NCBI GenBank assembly: GCA_046346965.1 | Contig: JAXMHB010000024.1 | Location: forward strand, 1 to 46,067 | Direction of reading: 5' to 3' | Source of the DNA: JAXMHB01 sp046346965 | GTDB taxonomy: Bacteria > Pseudomonadota > Gammaproteobacteria > Xanthomonadales > SZUA-5 | Length of the DNA stretch: 46,067 bases | In this document: positions 9,088 through 15,912 of the stretch, piece after piece | Numbering within the stretch: the first letter of the stretch is position 1 | Layout: each line of letters begins with the position of its first letter | Translations under genes and position numbers: made by a program | Notes under the pieces: generated by a model | Seen by the model: only the letters and a program-made list of their open reading frames with translations | What the model was told of the DNA's origin: nothing | The model's database searches: none

Positions 9088-9257
9088 GCGGCACCCCGCA
9101 AAGTGCCGGCGATGTTCTGAAGCGTGCGAGCCAGACGCGCTGATGCGCTGACAGCGAGCCGCGCCAAGGGCCTGAGCGCCGAGCGCGGAACAACAGCCGG
9201 TTGGGCGAGATTCTGAAGACGTGCGACCGCAAGCGCGGCCGTTGGTTGGCGATACAT
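9084..9257 (-). CDS. Small basic protein of unknown function (57 aa)
   Basis: The product is MYRQPTAALAVARL..., rich in Ala, Leu and Arg and probably one long amphipathic helix, ending NIAGTLRGAA. An AAGGAG ribosome site lies 7 bases before the ATG, the strongest in the cluster. It is the first gene after the structured leader, so it probably opens the leader-controlled transposition operon. No family is recognised. Longer in-frame extensions run back through the leader and are not supported. Confidence 0.6.
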   Translation of the reverse strand: MYRQPTAALAVARLQNLAQPAVVPRSALRPLARLAVSASARLARTLQNIAGTLRGAA

Positions 9258-9261
9258 GCTG

Positions 9262-9490
9262 AACTCCTTGTGTGATGGAGTCCGGCAACCCGCTTCCAAA
9301 CGGGGTGACGGACGGTGCGCGGTTGGAAGACCGGCCACAAGGAACCGGCGAGCCTTGCGGCTCCCGCGCACCGCCCGCCGTTGAACTGGTGGACGTGTGC
9401 CCCATTGGATGCGGGCACAAAAAAGCGCCAGCATCGGCTGATGGGCGCGTGTGCGCCTTGTGGTTGCGGGCTTCCAAACCCGACAGCCGA
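9262..9490 (-). ncRNA. C4-antisense-RNA-like structured leader
   Basis: Read on the minus strand, two hairpins show the same loop TTTGGAAG: GGG-TTTGGAAG-CCC (about 9482-9466) and CCCG-TTTGGAAG-CGGG (9304-9289). Between them CTTCCAA (9329-9323) is complementary to both loops. Further stems are GGCGC-ACAC-GCGCC, GTGCCC...GGGCAC and GAGCC-GCAA-GGCTC. Phage P1/P7 C4 RNA uses loop segments complementary to downstream leader sequence to block translation, and similar leaders precede ash-type genes in satellites. The pairing is visible; the family name is my recollection and unverified. It sits directly upstream of the 57-aa gene. Confidence 0.5.
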
Positions 9491-9624
9491 TTTTGCGGCT
9501 GCGTTCTCAGTGTGAGGCGCCAGAACCGCACCGTCAAGCCCTGGATCCCCGGCGGCCACCCCAAACTCCCCCAGTCGTGGCCGGGTCAAAATCCCCCAGC
9601 TGAGTGCGCGGGACGGATGGATGG

Positions 9625-10392
9625 TTACACGCTCTCCTGACGGCTCGCAACGCGAGCCGCGGCTTCCTTGAGTCGCCAGCTCTTGCCTTCGAACCGAAGC
9701 AAGTGAGCGTGGTGCATGAGTCGGTCGAGCAGCGGCGTGACGAGCACGACGTCGCCGAGGAGCTTGGCCCAGTCTTCGACGGGGCGGTTCGAGGTGATCA
9801 GCGTGGCGTGCTTTTCGTAGCGGCTCATCAGCACGTCGGCGAGTTCGTCGCCGGCGTTGTCTGGCAATCGGCGCAGGAACAGGTCGTCGATGACGAGCAG
9901 GTCGGCGTTCTGCAGCAGGGTGCGCTGCTTGCGCCGCTCGCCGAGCTGGCGGGCTTCGTGGATGTCTTCGAACAACTGGTGTGCTTCGCGGTAGAGAACG
10001 GTGTAGCCACGTCCTGCGGCGAGTTGGGCGATGGCCTTGGCGCAATGGCTCTTGCCGAGCCCGGGTGGCCCGAGCAGCAGCGCGTCTTCGCGTGCTTCGA
10101 TGAACTTGAGGGCGGCGAGTTCGAGGATGGCGCGTTTCGGCAGGCGCGGGTTGTACGTCCAGTCCAAGTCCTTGAGGTCCTTGCGCTCGGGCAACCCGGA
10201 ACGCAGGAAGCGGCGTTCGAGCAGCCGTGAGTGACGGCGATCGAGTTCGTCCTGCACCAGGCAGGCGAAGGCTTCGATGAAGTCCATTTCATGCTTGGAC
10301 ACGGCCAGTGCCCGCGCCTGCAGCGGTGCGATCATGCCGGAGAGGCGCAGTGCGCGCAGGCTGCGTTCGAGTTCGGGGATCGACATGCTCAT
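9625..10392 (-). CDS. istB: IS21-family helper ATPase IstB (second element)
   Basis: This 255-aa AAA+ protein shows Walker A LLGPPGLGKSHCAKA (about residue 108), Walker B LLVIDDLFLRRL and ITSNRPVEDW. The start is one of two closely spaced ATGs (10392 or 10386; MSMSIPELERSL). It is only distantly like the IstB at 1068-1877, confirming that the two elements are separate lineages. It lies 9 bp downstream of istA. It would help choose targets for this element. Confidence 0.93.
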   Translation of the reverse strand: MSMSIPELERSLRALRLSGMIAPLQARALAVSKHEMDFIEAFACLVQDELDRRHSRLLERRFLRSGLPERKDLKDLDWTYNPRLPKRAILELAALKFIEAREDALLLGPPGLGKSHCAKAIAQLAAGRGYTVLYREAHQLFEDIHEARQLGERRKQRTLLQNADLLVIDDLFLRRLPDNAGDELADVLMSRYEKHATLITSNRPVEDWAKLLGDVVLVTPLLDRLMHHAHLLRFEGKSWRLKEAAARVASRQESV

Positions 10393-10401
10393 GGGAAAGC
10401 C

Positions 10402-11982
10402 TCAGTGAGTCGTGGTGGAAGCGGCGTAGTTCATGAAGAACTGCTGGTACTCGTCGATGTTTCGGATGGCTGTGCCGGATTGCGCCAGCGGCGCGCGCTC
10501 CGTGCGCGCAGCGGCGCTGCGTTCGAGGATGCGCTTGAGTGCCTGATAGGACGGCAGCGGCAGCGCCAGCACGGCGGCACTCGCGGCTTCGATGTCGGCG
10601 CAGGTGTAGTGGCGGGCGAGCTGCGACAGTCCGTAGATCGCGCGCTGCCCAGGCCGGCCGAGGCGAGCAAAGATCTCGGCAGCGAGGCGCTCGCTGATCG
10701 GCCCGATGCGCGCCACGCGCGCCAGGACGCGCGCGGTCTCGCGCGAGGGATTGAACAGGCGATCTTCATCCGGCAGCACGAACTGGCCCTTGCGCGTAGC
10801 CTTGGCGTGGCGACGAAGCACCTGTCCGTGATCGTCCAGGATCTCGACCTCGGTCGCGTAAATGCGCACGGTTACGCGCGTGTGCACCGCAGCCGGCAGC
10901 GCCGAGTAGTACGAGCCATGCACTTGCACCAGCCCGCTGTCGTCGACCGTGCGCACCTCCTGCTTGAAGAAGCGGAAGCCTTCAAGCGGTAACGGCTTCA
11001 GGTGCGGCTGTTCCTCGGCAAACATCGCCAGCACCTGGCGTTTCTTGCGGCCGTGGATGCGCGGCGCCGCCCAGCGTTCTTCCCAGTGCGCGAGGTGCGC
11101 GTTCTGCGCGTCGATCGACTCGAAGCGACGGCCCTTCAAGGCCGTCGACTGCGTGTGCTGGATCGCGTTCTCGACCGTGCCCTTGCGATCGGGATCGCGC
11201 ACGCGCGCCGGGTCCGCGATCGCGCCGTAGTGCGCCAGCAGCGCCGCGTACACCGGGTTCAGCGCCGGCGCGTACAGGTCCGGCCGGATCACGCCCTGCT
11301 TCAGATTATCGAGCACCACATAGGTCACCGATCCGCCGAAGCTGCGGAACGCTTCCTCGTGCAGCCGTGCCCACGTCTCCTGGTCGGCCTTCCAGACCAC
11401 CTTGCGGAAGCTCTTGCCCGAGTACTTCAACGTCATCACGAACAGGTACGGCCGCCGGTACTTGCCGTTGTCCGACAACGTCGGCGCGCCCTGTCCAAAA
11501 TCGACCTGCGCTTCTTCGCCGGGTGCGCTCTCGAGCACGTCGAAGCGCTCCGGATCGCGCTGCTTCAATGCGCGCACGAATCGCTTCACCGAGTTGTAGC
11601 GGTGCGCGAACCCGTGATGCTCGACCAGGTCCTGATAGATCGACATCGCGTTGCGGCCCAGCGCCACCTGCGCCTCGATCCAGGTGCGATGCGGTGCACA
11701 CGCGGAGCTGGCCTGCGCCGGAACGCGCAGATCAGCTGCCGTCGGAGCCGGTGGCCGGGGTGGGGGAATTTGATCGGCCGCCGATCCTGAACCGGTGGCC
11801 ATGGGGGAATTTGCCGCCGCATAACGCCGAACCGTCTTCCGATCGACGCCCGTGCGCCGCGCAATCTCGTGCTGGCTCGCGCCGTGCGCCAGCAACGTCG
11901 CGATCGTCACCCTCAAGTGCTGCTTCAAGACGTTCACTCCTGGCTCCCGGAAAAAAGGGAGCAGCGTAGACGTCCCGATCAC
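10402..11982 (-). CDS. istA: IS21-family transposase IstA (second element)
   Basis: The 526-aa product belongs to the longer IstA subgroup. An HTH is seen at about residues 37-55 (SQHEIARRTGVDRKTVRRYAA). The core has Asp in EEAQVDFGQGAP, Asp in TYVVLDNLKQGV and Glu in RKGTVENAIQHTQ, followed by a Mu-type beta-barrel region (VHGSYYSALPAAVHTRVTVR). The reported start at 11982 adds a poorly conserved lead of about 17 residues. A GTG at VNVLKQHLRVTI is a plausible alternative. The gene is intact. Confidence 0.93.
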   Translation of the reverse strand: MIGTSTLLPFFREPGVNVLKQHLRVTIATLLAHGASQHEIARRTGVDRKTVRRYAAANSPMATGSGSAADQIPPPRPPAPTAADLRVPAQASSACAPHRTWIEAQVALGRNAMSIYQDLVEHHGFAHRYNSVKRFVRALKQRDPERFDVLESAPGEEAQVDFGQGAPTLSDNGKYRRPYLFVMTLKYSGKSFRKVVWKADQETWARLHEEAFRSFGGSVTYVVLDNLKQGVIRPDLYAPALNPVYAALLAHYGAIADPARVRDPDRKGTVENAIQHTQSTALKGRRFESIDAQNAHLAHWEERWAAPRIHGRKKRQVLAMFAEEQPHLKPLPLEGFRFFKQEVRTVDDSGLVQVHGSYYSALPAAVHTRVTVRIYATEVEILDDHGQVLRRHAKATRKGQFVLPDEDRLFNPSRETARVLARVARIGPISERLAAEIFARLGRPGQRAIYGLSQLARHYTCADIEAASAAVLALPLPSYQALKRILERSAAARTERAPLAQSGTAIRNIDEYQQFFMNYAASTTTH

Positions 11983-12093
11983 TCGCCCGGCACCCGCCGG
12001 GCAGTCATCTCACTGGGGGATTTTCAGGTGGCCACGACTGGGGGAGTTTGGGTGGCCGCCGGGGTGGATCGGCACCGATAGGCCACAACCCCC

Positions 12094-12109
12094 TTTAAAC
12101 GCGTTTAAA
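12094..12109. promoter_or_regulatory. 16-bp perfect palindrome
   Basis: TTTAAACGCGTTTAAA is a perfect palindrome in otherwise GC-rich intergenic DNA between the IS21 right end and the 59-aa gene. It could be an operator or a replication or conjugation-type site. No protein can be assigned. The rest of 12075-12345 holds no recognised gene. Confidence 0.4.
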
Positions 12110-12345
12110 CCGCATACAGGAGCAATCCGCGCATCTCGGGCCCGACTAGGGTAGCGGGCCGCCCGCCTTGTGGCGCCAGCGGCCACGCAGGACCGACCTA
12201 CGAAGACTGGGCGGCACATGCTGCCGCTCGCTCGCATCACGTGCACCACCGGCGCCCAAGCCAGATCTGGCACCGGCTTCGGTGGGGGTTGCTACGCTTG
12301 GCAGTGGCGCGTGCGGCGCCATCCACAACCAACGGAGCAACCCCC

Positions 12346-12525
12346 ATGAAAGAACGCCAAGAAATTGCCTCAGAAATCCTCATTGCCGCAATTGCGGCGA
12401 AGGCGGTGCAGATCACGGGATCGACTGCCGACGCGCAAGCGGAGACGCTGATGAGGGTGTACGGCATCATTCTGGGTGGCCTTACAAGCCCGCCGGAGCC
12501 GCGGCTTCCGAAGCCAAAGGAGTAG
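12346..12525 (+). CDS. Small protein of unknown function (59 aa)
   Basis: The product is MKERQEIASEILIAAIAAKA..., with a predicted N-terminal helix, a middle TADAQAETLMRVYGIILGGL and a Pro/Lys-rich tail (PPEPRLPKPKE). CGGAG sits 8 bases before the ATG. It is the only plus-strand gene in the island and converges on the 62-aa gene, overlapping its end by 44 bp. The family is unknown. Confidence 0.5.
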   Translation: MKERQEIASEILIAAIAAKAVQITGSTADAQAETLMRVYGIILGGLTSPPEPRLPKPKE

Positions 12526-12670
12526 CCACCTGATACAGCTGGCGGCGCATTTGCGCCGCCAGCTCCACAGCGTTCTGAGGCGCATATCCAGCACGGACCA
12601 GCTCCAGCACCATGGCCCAAATCTCTCGGCGCTCGGAAGCCTCAACCTCGCTTTCTTGTTCGCGACTCAT
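12482..12670 (-). CDS. Small protein of unknown function (62 aa)
   Basis: MSREQESEVEASERREIWAM... is acidic in its first 17 residues and helical, with QNAVELAAQMRRQLYQV in the middle. AAGGAG lies 6-7 bases before the ATG and the gap to the preceding gene is 10 bp, so it looks like the last gene of the leftward small-gene operon. The family is not recognised. Confidence 0.55.
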   Translation of the reverse strand: MSREQESEVEASERREIWAMVLELVRAGYAPQNAVELAAQMRRQLYQVATPLASEAAAPAGL

Positions 12671-12680
12671 CAAGCACTCC

Positions 12681-13265
12681 TTACGGCGCGGCAAGATCCA
12701 CACCGAGCGCCTCTGCCTCTTGGCGCAGATCGCGCTGTTGCATCTGGATGGCCAGGACCTCACCGTCGATGGCGTCAATCCTCGCCAACGCTTCTTTGGC
12801 GTCGATCGGCTGACTGAAAGGCCAGTCGCCGTCAAGGGTGGCCTTCTTGACGGCCTCCTTGATGGGTTCGGCAAGGAGCCAGATCGCAACCTCCGATTTC
12901 AAGAACTCCGGCGCCGATTGCCATGCATCAAGGTGCATCCCTACCAACGGACTGCTCACCGGCACAACGCTATTCCCGCCCTCCCTGTGCTGCAGGGCGC
13001 TCTCAACCTTGGCGGGCCAGTACCGGTCACGCTTTGCGTTCGTGGCGACATGTGCAGCGAACTGCGCTCCCACTGCTGCAGCGCGGCGGTCGATGTCGTT
13101 GCAGATCAGCTGCACGTAGTCACCTCGGCTGATCGGCCGCTGCAGAAGCGCTGAGCGCTCGCGCTTCAACTCGTCGATTCGCGCATCGCCCTCCGCGAGG
13201 GTGGTAAGCAACCGCTCTTTCTCTTTCTTCAGCTTCGGCAACAGCTCTTTGATGTTCTCGAACAT
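12681..13265 (-). CDS. Coiled-coil protein of unknown function (194 aa)
   Basis: The N-terminal 45 residues are strongly charged and helical (KELLPKLKKEKERLLTTLAE), probably a coiled coil. The middle holds VGMHLDAWQSAPEFLKSEVAIWLL. The C-terminus is again coiled-coil-like (IDGEVLAIQMQQRDLRQEAE). The ribosome site AAAGGA overlaps the stop of the upstream 48-aa gene. Its position in a phage-like regulatory operon suggests an accessory phage or satellite protein, but no family is recognised. Confidence 0.65.
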   Translation of the reverse strand: MFENIKELLPKLKKEKERLLTTLAEGDARIDELKRERSALLQRPISRGDYVQLICNDIDRRAAAVGAQFAAHVATNAKRDRYWPAKVESALQHREGGNSVVPVSSPLVGMHLDAWQSAPEFLKSEVAIWLLAEPIKEAVKKATLDGDWPFSQPIDAKEALARIDAIDGEVLAIQMQQRDLRQEAEALGVDLAAP

Positions 13266-13268
13266 GGC

Positions 13269-13415
13269 TCATCCTTTCCCTTTGATTGGAACTTCCAGCA
13301 CCACAACTCCGTCTGGAGTCGGTTTCCTACGATTGCGCTCCTCTAAGGCTCGCTCGCGCTCCGCAAGCGCGCGTTCGCGCCTTTCGATCTCCCTAATCCG
13401 CTCGGTTTCACTCAC
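13269..13415 (-). CDS. Small charged helical protein (48 aa), GTG start
   Basis: The product begins MSETERIREIERRERALAER and continues with alternating Glu/Arg heptad-like repeats, then a short tail PDGVVVLEVPIKGKG. It starts with GTG at 13415, overlapping the TGA of the HTH gene (GTGA), and ends just before the ATG of the 194-aa gene, supplying that gene's ribosome site. It is too short for many gene finders; the coupling on both sides supports it. Confidence 0.55.
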   Translation of the reverse strand: MSETERIREIERRERALAERERALEERNRRKPTPDGVVVLEVPIKGKG

Positions 13416-13642
13416 GTGACCTCCTGCGCGGGGTCGTGTCTGTTGCGCTCAAGCCATGCAACCAGGTCTGACTTGAGATAGAGAACACGCGCCCGTTTAC
13501 TTGCCTTGATCCACGCTGGACCCTTCACCGCGCCGGACTTTCGCGTGCGCCAGTGCCGCAGCGTGTCTGGCTTGGTGCGCAGAAAAGCAGCCGCCTCCGC
13601 TTCGGTCAGCACATCAAATTCAACAAAGCTCCGTTGACTCAT
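13412..13642 (-). CDS. Excisionase/MerR-like helix-turn-helix protein (76 aa)
   Basis: The sequence VLTEAEAAAFLRTKPDTLRHWRTRK is the winged-HTH core of excisionase-type DNA-binding proteins. It is followed by GPAWIKASKRARVLYLKSDLVAWLERN, which matches the wing and final helix of that family. It probably binds DNA for element excision or gene control. The ATG at 13642 overlaps the stop of the Mor-like gene (ATGA). Confidence 0.8.
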   Translation of the reverse strand: MSQRSFVEFDVLTEAEAAAFLRTKPDTLRHWRTRKSGAVKGPAWIKASKRARVLYLKSDLVAWLERNRHDPAQEVT

Positions 13643-14106
13643 GACCGCTTCCCGCTCAAAAACTTGAGCCCCGCAGCCGCCGCGATTCTGTAAGTCGCGC
13701 TGGTTGTAATCTCATGCCGCGCCGCAACCTCCTTGACGGATTCACCGTTTCGGATGGCGCTTGCTATTTCGGCGTTGCGCAGGTTGCGCCTCACCTCCAT
13801 GGCTTTGGGAATGTAGACTGACCGCCCGCCGAACAGGTTGGCCAACTCCAAAACCGTCGATTTCGCCAGCGCGTCATGGCCGGCGATCTGTTGACGCGCG
13901 AAAAGACCGGAGAGAATCGCCGCTAACTCGTCGGCGTTGGACTGGCGCTTGATGTTTTGGGGGATGTAGAGCGGCCTCCCGCCAGCCACACTGGCAAGCT
14001 CCAACACCGTCGATCTCGACAGCGCGTCATGATTGGCAATTCGCTTGCGCTTGAAGTGAGCCGAAAGCACCGCCACCAACTCGTCAAAGATGGCCGACCC
14101 ACTCAC
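13639..14106 (-). CDS. Mor-family transcription activator with duplicated domain
   Basis: Mor and C proteins of phage Mu activate middle and late promoters. The C-terminal half matches: GGRSVYIPKAMEVRRNLRNAEIA, then an HTH ESVKEVAARHEITTSATYRIA. The N-terminal domain is present twice: residues about 6-50 (FDELVAVLSAHFKRKRIANH ... GGRPLYIP) and 53-98 (ADELAAILSGLFARQQIAGH ... GGRSVYIP), sharing about two thirds of positions. Mor itself has this domain once (129 aa); this protein has 155 aa. Translation starts at GTG 14106, overlapping the upstream stop. It would be the natural activator of genes in this element, though its target promoter is not known. Confidence 0.8.
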   Translation of the reverse strand: MSGSAIFDELVAVLSAHFKRKRIANHDALSRSTVLELASVAGGRPLYIPQNIKRQSNADELAAILSGLFARQQIAGHDALAKSTVLELANLFGGRSVYIPKAMEVRRNLRNAEIASAIRNGESVKEVAARHEITTSATYRIAAAAGLKFLSGKRS

Positions 14107-14330
14107 GCGCGTGACTCCGCAATGCGCGCTCTGATCCAGGCGTCAACTTCGGACGCAACCCACGCGGATGAGCGCTGGCTGATCTTGACGCGCTTCGGGA
14201 ACTTGCCGGCCGCTTGCAAGCGATAGAGTTGCGACCGCTTGAAGCCGGTCAGCTCCTCAACTTGCGGCAGGCGCAGGAGCTTTGGTTGCGAAACGGCGGC
14301 CTTGTTGGCTCGCTGTGTGCTGGCGTGCAT
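14103..14330 (-). CDS. AlpA-family regulator
   Basis: LLRLPQVEELTGFKRSQLYRL, then AAGKFPKRVKISQRSSAWVASEVDAWI, is the classic AlpA (prophage CP4-57 regulator) fold. These proteins activate excision or early genes of P4-type satellites and integrative elements. The ATG at 14330 has GAGG 8 bases upstream and gives 75 aa. A GTG at 14354 would add 8 residues without a better ribosome site. It is the first gene of the coupled set AlpA, Mor-like, HTH, 48 aa. The operator array just upstream is a likely control site. Confidence 0.85.
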   Translation of the reverse strand: MHASTQRANKAAVSQPKLLRLPQVEELTGFKRSQLYRLQAAGKFPKRVKISQRSSAWVASEVDAWIRARIAESRA

Positions 14331-14414
14331 CGCTGATCCTCGGAGGTGCGCCACTGCGGATGTCAGGGGCGGCCGATGGGCGATGCTGAGAGTAGCGGCT
14401 AGTTACGCGGTCGC

Positions 14415-14467
14415 TGTCCATATGGACAGACTTCAAGTCCATATGGACAGGCCTCAAGTCCGTAGAC
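14415..14467. promoter_or_regulatory. Triple operator with 21-bp spacing
   Basis: GTCCATATGGAC occurs at 416-427 and 437-448 (add 14000), each a perfect palindrome. A third decayed copy GTCCGTAGAC lies at 14458-14467. The three GTCC motifs start exactly 21 bp apart, two helical turns, so a bound dimer would sit on the same DNA face each time. The array lies between the 200-aa gene and the AlpA-like gene, just upstream of the latter. It looks like a repressor or activator site for the regulatory operon. Confidence 0.7.
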
Positions 14468-14482
14468 AACCGTAGCGGGCGA

Positions 14483-15085
14483 TCAGGAATCAGTGCCCGG
14501 CTTTATGAGCGCGCGGCCTTCAACGATGTACTTTGCAATCGTGTTCCTAGTTGGAAACCTAATGCCTTTTGTTTGTGCGAGCAGTATTATTGCATCAGCC
14601 GCTTTATACTCGCCACCAAGGCCGTTCATTTCCGACAACAGGCCAATGAGCTTAAGGTAAGATTTTCTTGTCTTTTCGGCTAGCTCTGTGCCTGAATCGG
14701 TCGCGTCGGAATCAGTGCCCAGCTTTAATCCCGCCGATTCGGTTGGCGCTAGTTTTTCTGTCGTTTCCTTGGTCGTCGCTGCATCGGTCATGCTATCAAA
14801 GTGCCCGCGTGGCCTCCCTGATTGACACACCCACATATCGATATATTCAGGGGACACCAGCAATTCCGGCGATGCAAACACATATTCGTCAAGCGCGGAT
14901 TGCTTGCCAATTGAATAGGGCAACTCGCCTGCCTCTATTGCATCAATAATTGCTCGTTCAAAGCGCGCTACAAGCTCCCTTTTCTCCGGCGAGGAAGGGA
15001 AGTCCTTTGCGATCAAGCGCGCAGCTTCATTGACGGTGATGGTCCGGCTGCGAAGCAGCTCGGCGACGATCTCTTGGGCACACAT
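14483..15085 (-). CDS. Protein of unknown function (200 aa), mobile-element type
   Basis: The N-terminal half looks like an HTH-containing or regulatory domain (TITVNEAARLIAKDFPSSPE). The middle is polar and probably disordered (TTKETTEKLAPTESAGLK). The C-terminal half (KSYLKLIGLLSEMNGL ... TRNTIAKYIVEGRALI) resembles the end of many phage and island proteins of unknown role. GAAGG sits about 7 bases before the ATG. It is the most upstream gene of the element, next to the operator array. Confidence 0.65.
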   Translation of the reverse strand: MCAQEIVAELLRSRTITVNEAARLIAKDFPSSPEKRELVARFERAIIDAIEAGELPYSIGKQSALDEYVFASPELLVSPEYIDMWVCQSGRPRGHFDSMTDAATTKETTEKLAPTESAGLKLGTDSDATDSGTELAEKTRKSYLKLIGLLSEMNGLGGEYKAADAIILLAQTKGIRFPTRNTIAKYIVEGRALIKPGTDS

Positions 15086-15912
15086 TGCGGCCTTCTTCCG
15101 CGCCCTTCAAGATGAGCTGGGGAAGTGCGTTGAAGGTGTCCGCCCTTGTCGCTCCGTCGAGCTATCCCCAGCGCAACCAGAGTGCACCAAGCCCGCGCGT
15201 GCCGCAAGCGGACGACTCTTGACAAGGTAGAAGGTGCGCGCGGGTGGGACGGCATCCACCTCAAAGGGTGGCACTCCCACATCCCATCACGGCCCAAGCC
15301 TGTGACTGTTACCGGGGCACCGATTTGCCGGAAGTCCGCGCGCCGGAAGAGCATAGCAAGCGCTTCGTGATGCAAGAAGGTTCCGCGATTGGTTCCGAAG
15401 CCAGTTCCGCGCCGTGGGACACTTGAAGTGCAAAGACCCAAGCGCGCCCATGCCTAAAAGAACGCTCAACCCATTGTTCTTTGAGCTTTTGAACACCCTT
15501 AAAACGCGGACGCATCCGTCCGCCTTCTTGCACTTCATGTGTCCGAAACTGCGGCGAATGGTCAGGCGGCTCATTCCATTTGCGCCGATCCGAACTTTCA
15601 TCCGCGCCTCGTTGGCCCGCGCCAGACGCCCACACATTCTTTACTTTTCAGTCACTTAGACAGCCGTGCCAAAACGTCCCGCAATGGTTTGCTATGTCCC
15701 GCTTCAGTTGCGCCTTGGCTCATTCCAATTGCGCCCTAACACCGCACGCGCGGTCGTGCTCGTCCCCCGCCCCCTGCCCCCCGCCCCGCTGTTGCTCCCG
15801 CGCACGTCTCCCGCCCCGCTTTTGCGCCAGTCGCCCACACTTCCCACGCACCCGCTACTTTAGGCTGCGCCGATCATGGAGAATCGCCCGCGTTGCCCGG
15901 CACTGGTAGACG
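15086..15912. other. Non-coding end region of the Mu-like element
   Basis: Short open frames exist on both strands, but none has a good start, ribosome site or recognisable product. The right part is poor in purines on the plus strand and carries the repeats described separately. CCGCTACTTTAGGCTGCG at about 15857-15874 could contain the -10 of gspE (TTTAGGCT), but no clear -35 is seen. Confidence 0.45.
15568..15827. repeat. Repeats resembling MuA-type end-binding sites
   Basis: GGCTCATTCCAWTTGCGCC occurs at 15568-15586 and 15717-15735 with one mismatch. Shorter relatives ending TTGCGCC or CCGCGCC occur at 15596-15608 (TTTCATCCGCGCC), 15700-15714 (CGCTTCAGTTGCGCC) and 15815-15827 (CGCTTTTGCGCC). 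Two of them start 21 bp apart. Mu-type transposases bind several such sites near each end, on the transposase-proximal side first, which is where these lie. Function is inferred from position and repetition only. Confidence 0.45.

Larger units (their letters stand above)
9542..12074 (-). mobile_element. Second IS21-family element, complete
   Basis: The element carries istA and istB read leftward. Its ends are inverted copies of about 50 bp: 9549-9599 on the plus strand matches the reverse complement of 12013-12062. Both begin CCGGCGGCCACCC, continue AAACTCCCCCAGTCGTGGCC and end AATCCCCCAG. The outermost few bases differ, so the exact limits are uncertain, and I could not find a target-site duplication. 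It lies between the C4-like leader and the promoter-side genes of the Mu-like element. Confidence 0.85.
5540..15830 (-). mobile_element. Mu-like transposable element with satellite-type genes
   Basis: Nearly all genes here read leftward and are coupled by 4-bp overlaps. In reading order they are: 200-aa protein, AlpA-like regulator, Mor-family activator, excisionase-like HTH, four or five small proteins, structured leader, three tiny proteins, Toprim primase fragment, MuA-like transposase and MuB-like ATPase. No head, tail, lysis or repressor genes are present. The left edge is the abrupt junction with the NACHT fragment inside the MuB-like gene. The right edge is only approximate and lies between the transposase-site-like repeats and gspE. 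An IS21 element is inserted in the middle. The boundaries and the view of it as one element are inference. Confidence 0.6.

Noticed and set aside
8875..9564. Long N-terminal extension (229 aa) of the 70-aa gene through the leader
   Set aside because: The extension runs through the 57-aa gene and the hairpin-rich leader in another frame. The ATG at 9087 with the ATGA coupling is the better start.
15013..15659. Several overlapping frames near the right end of the Mu-like element
   Set aside because: They lie on both strands in all frames, without ribosome sites or recognisable products. The region is better explained as element-end DNA.
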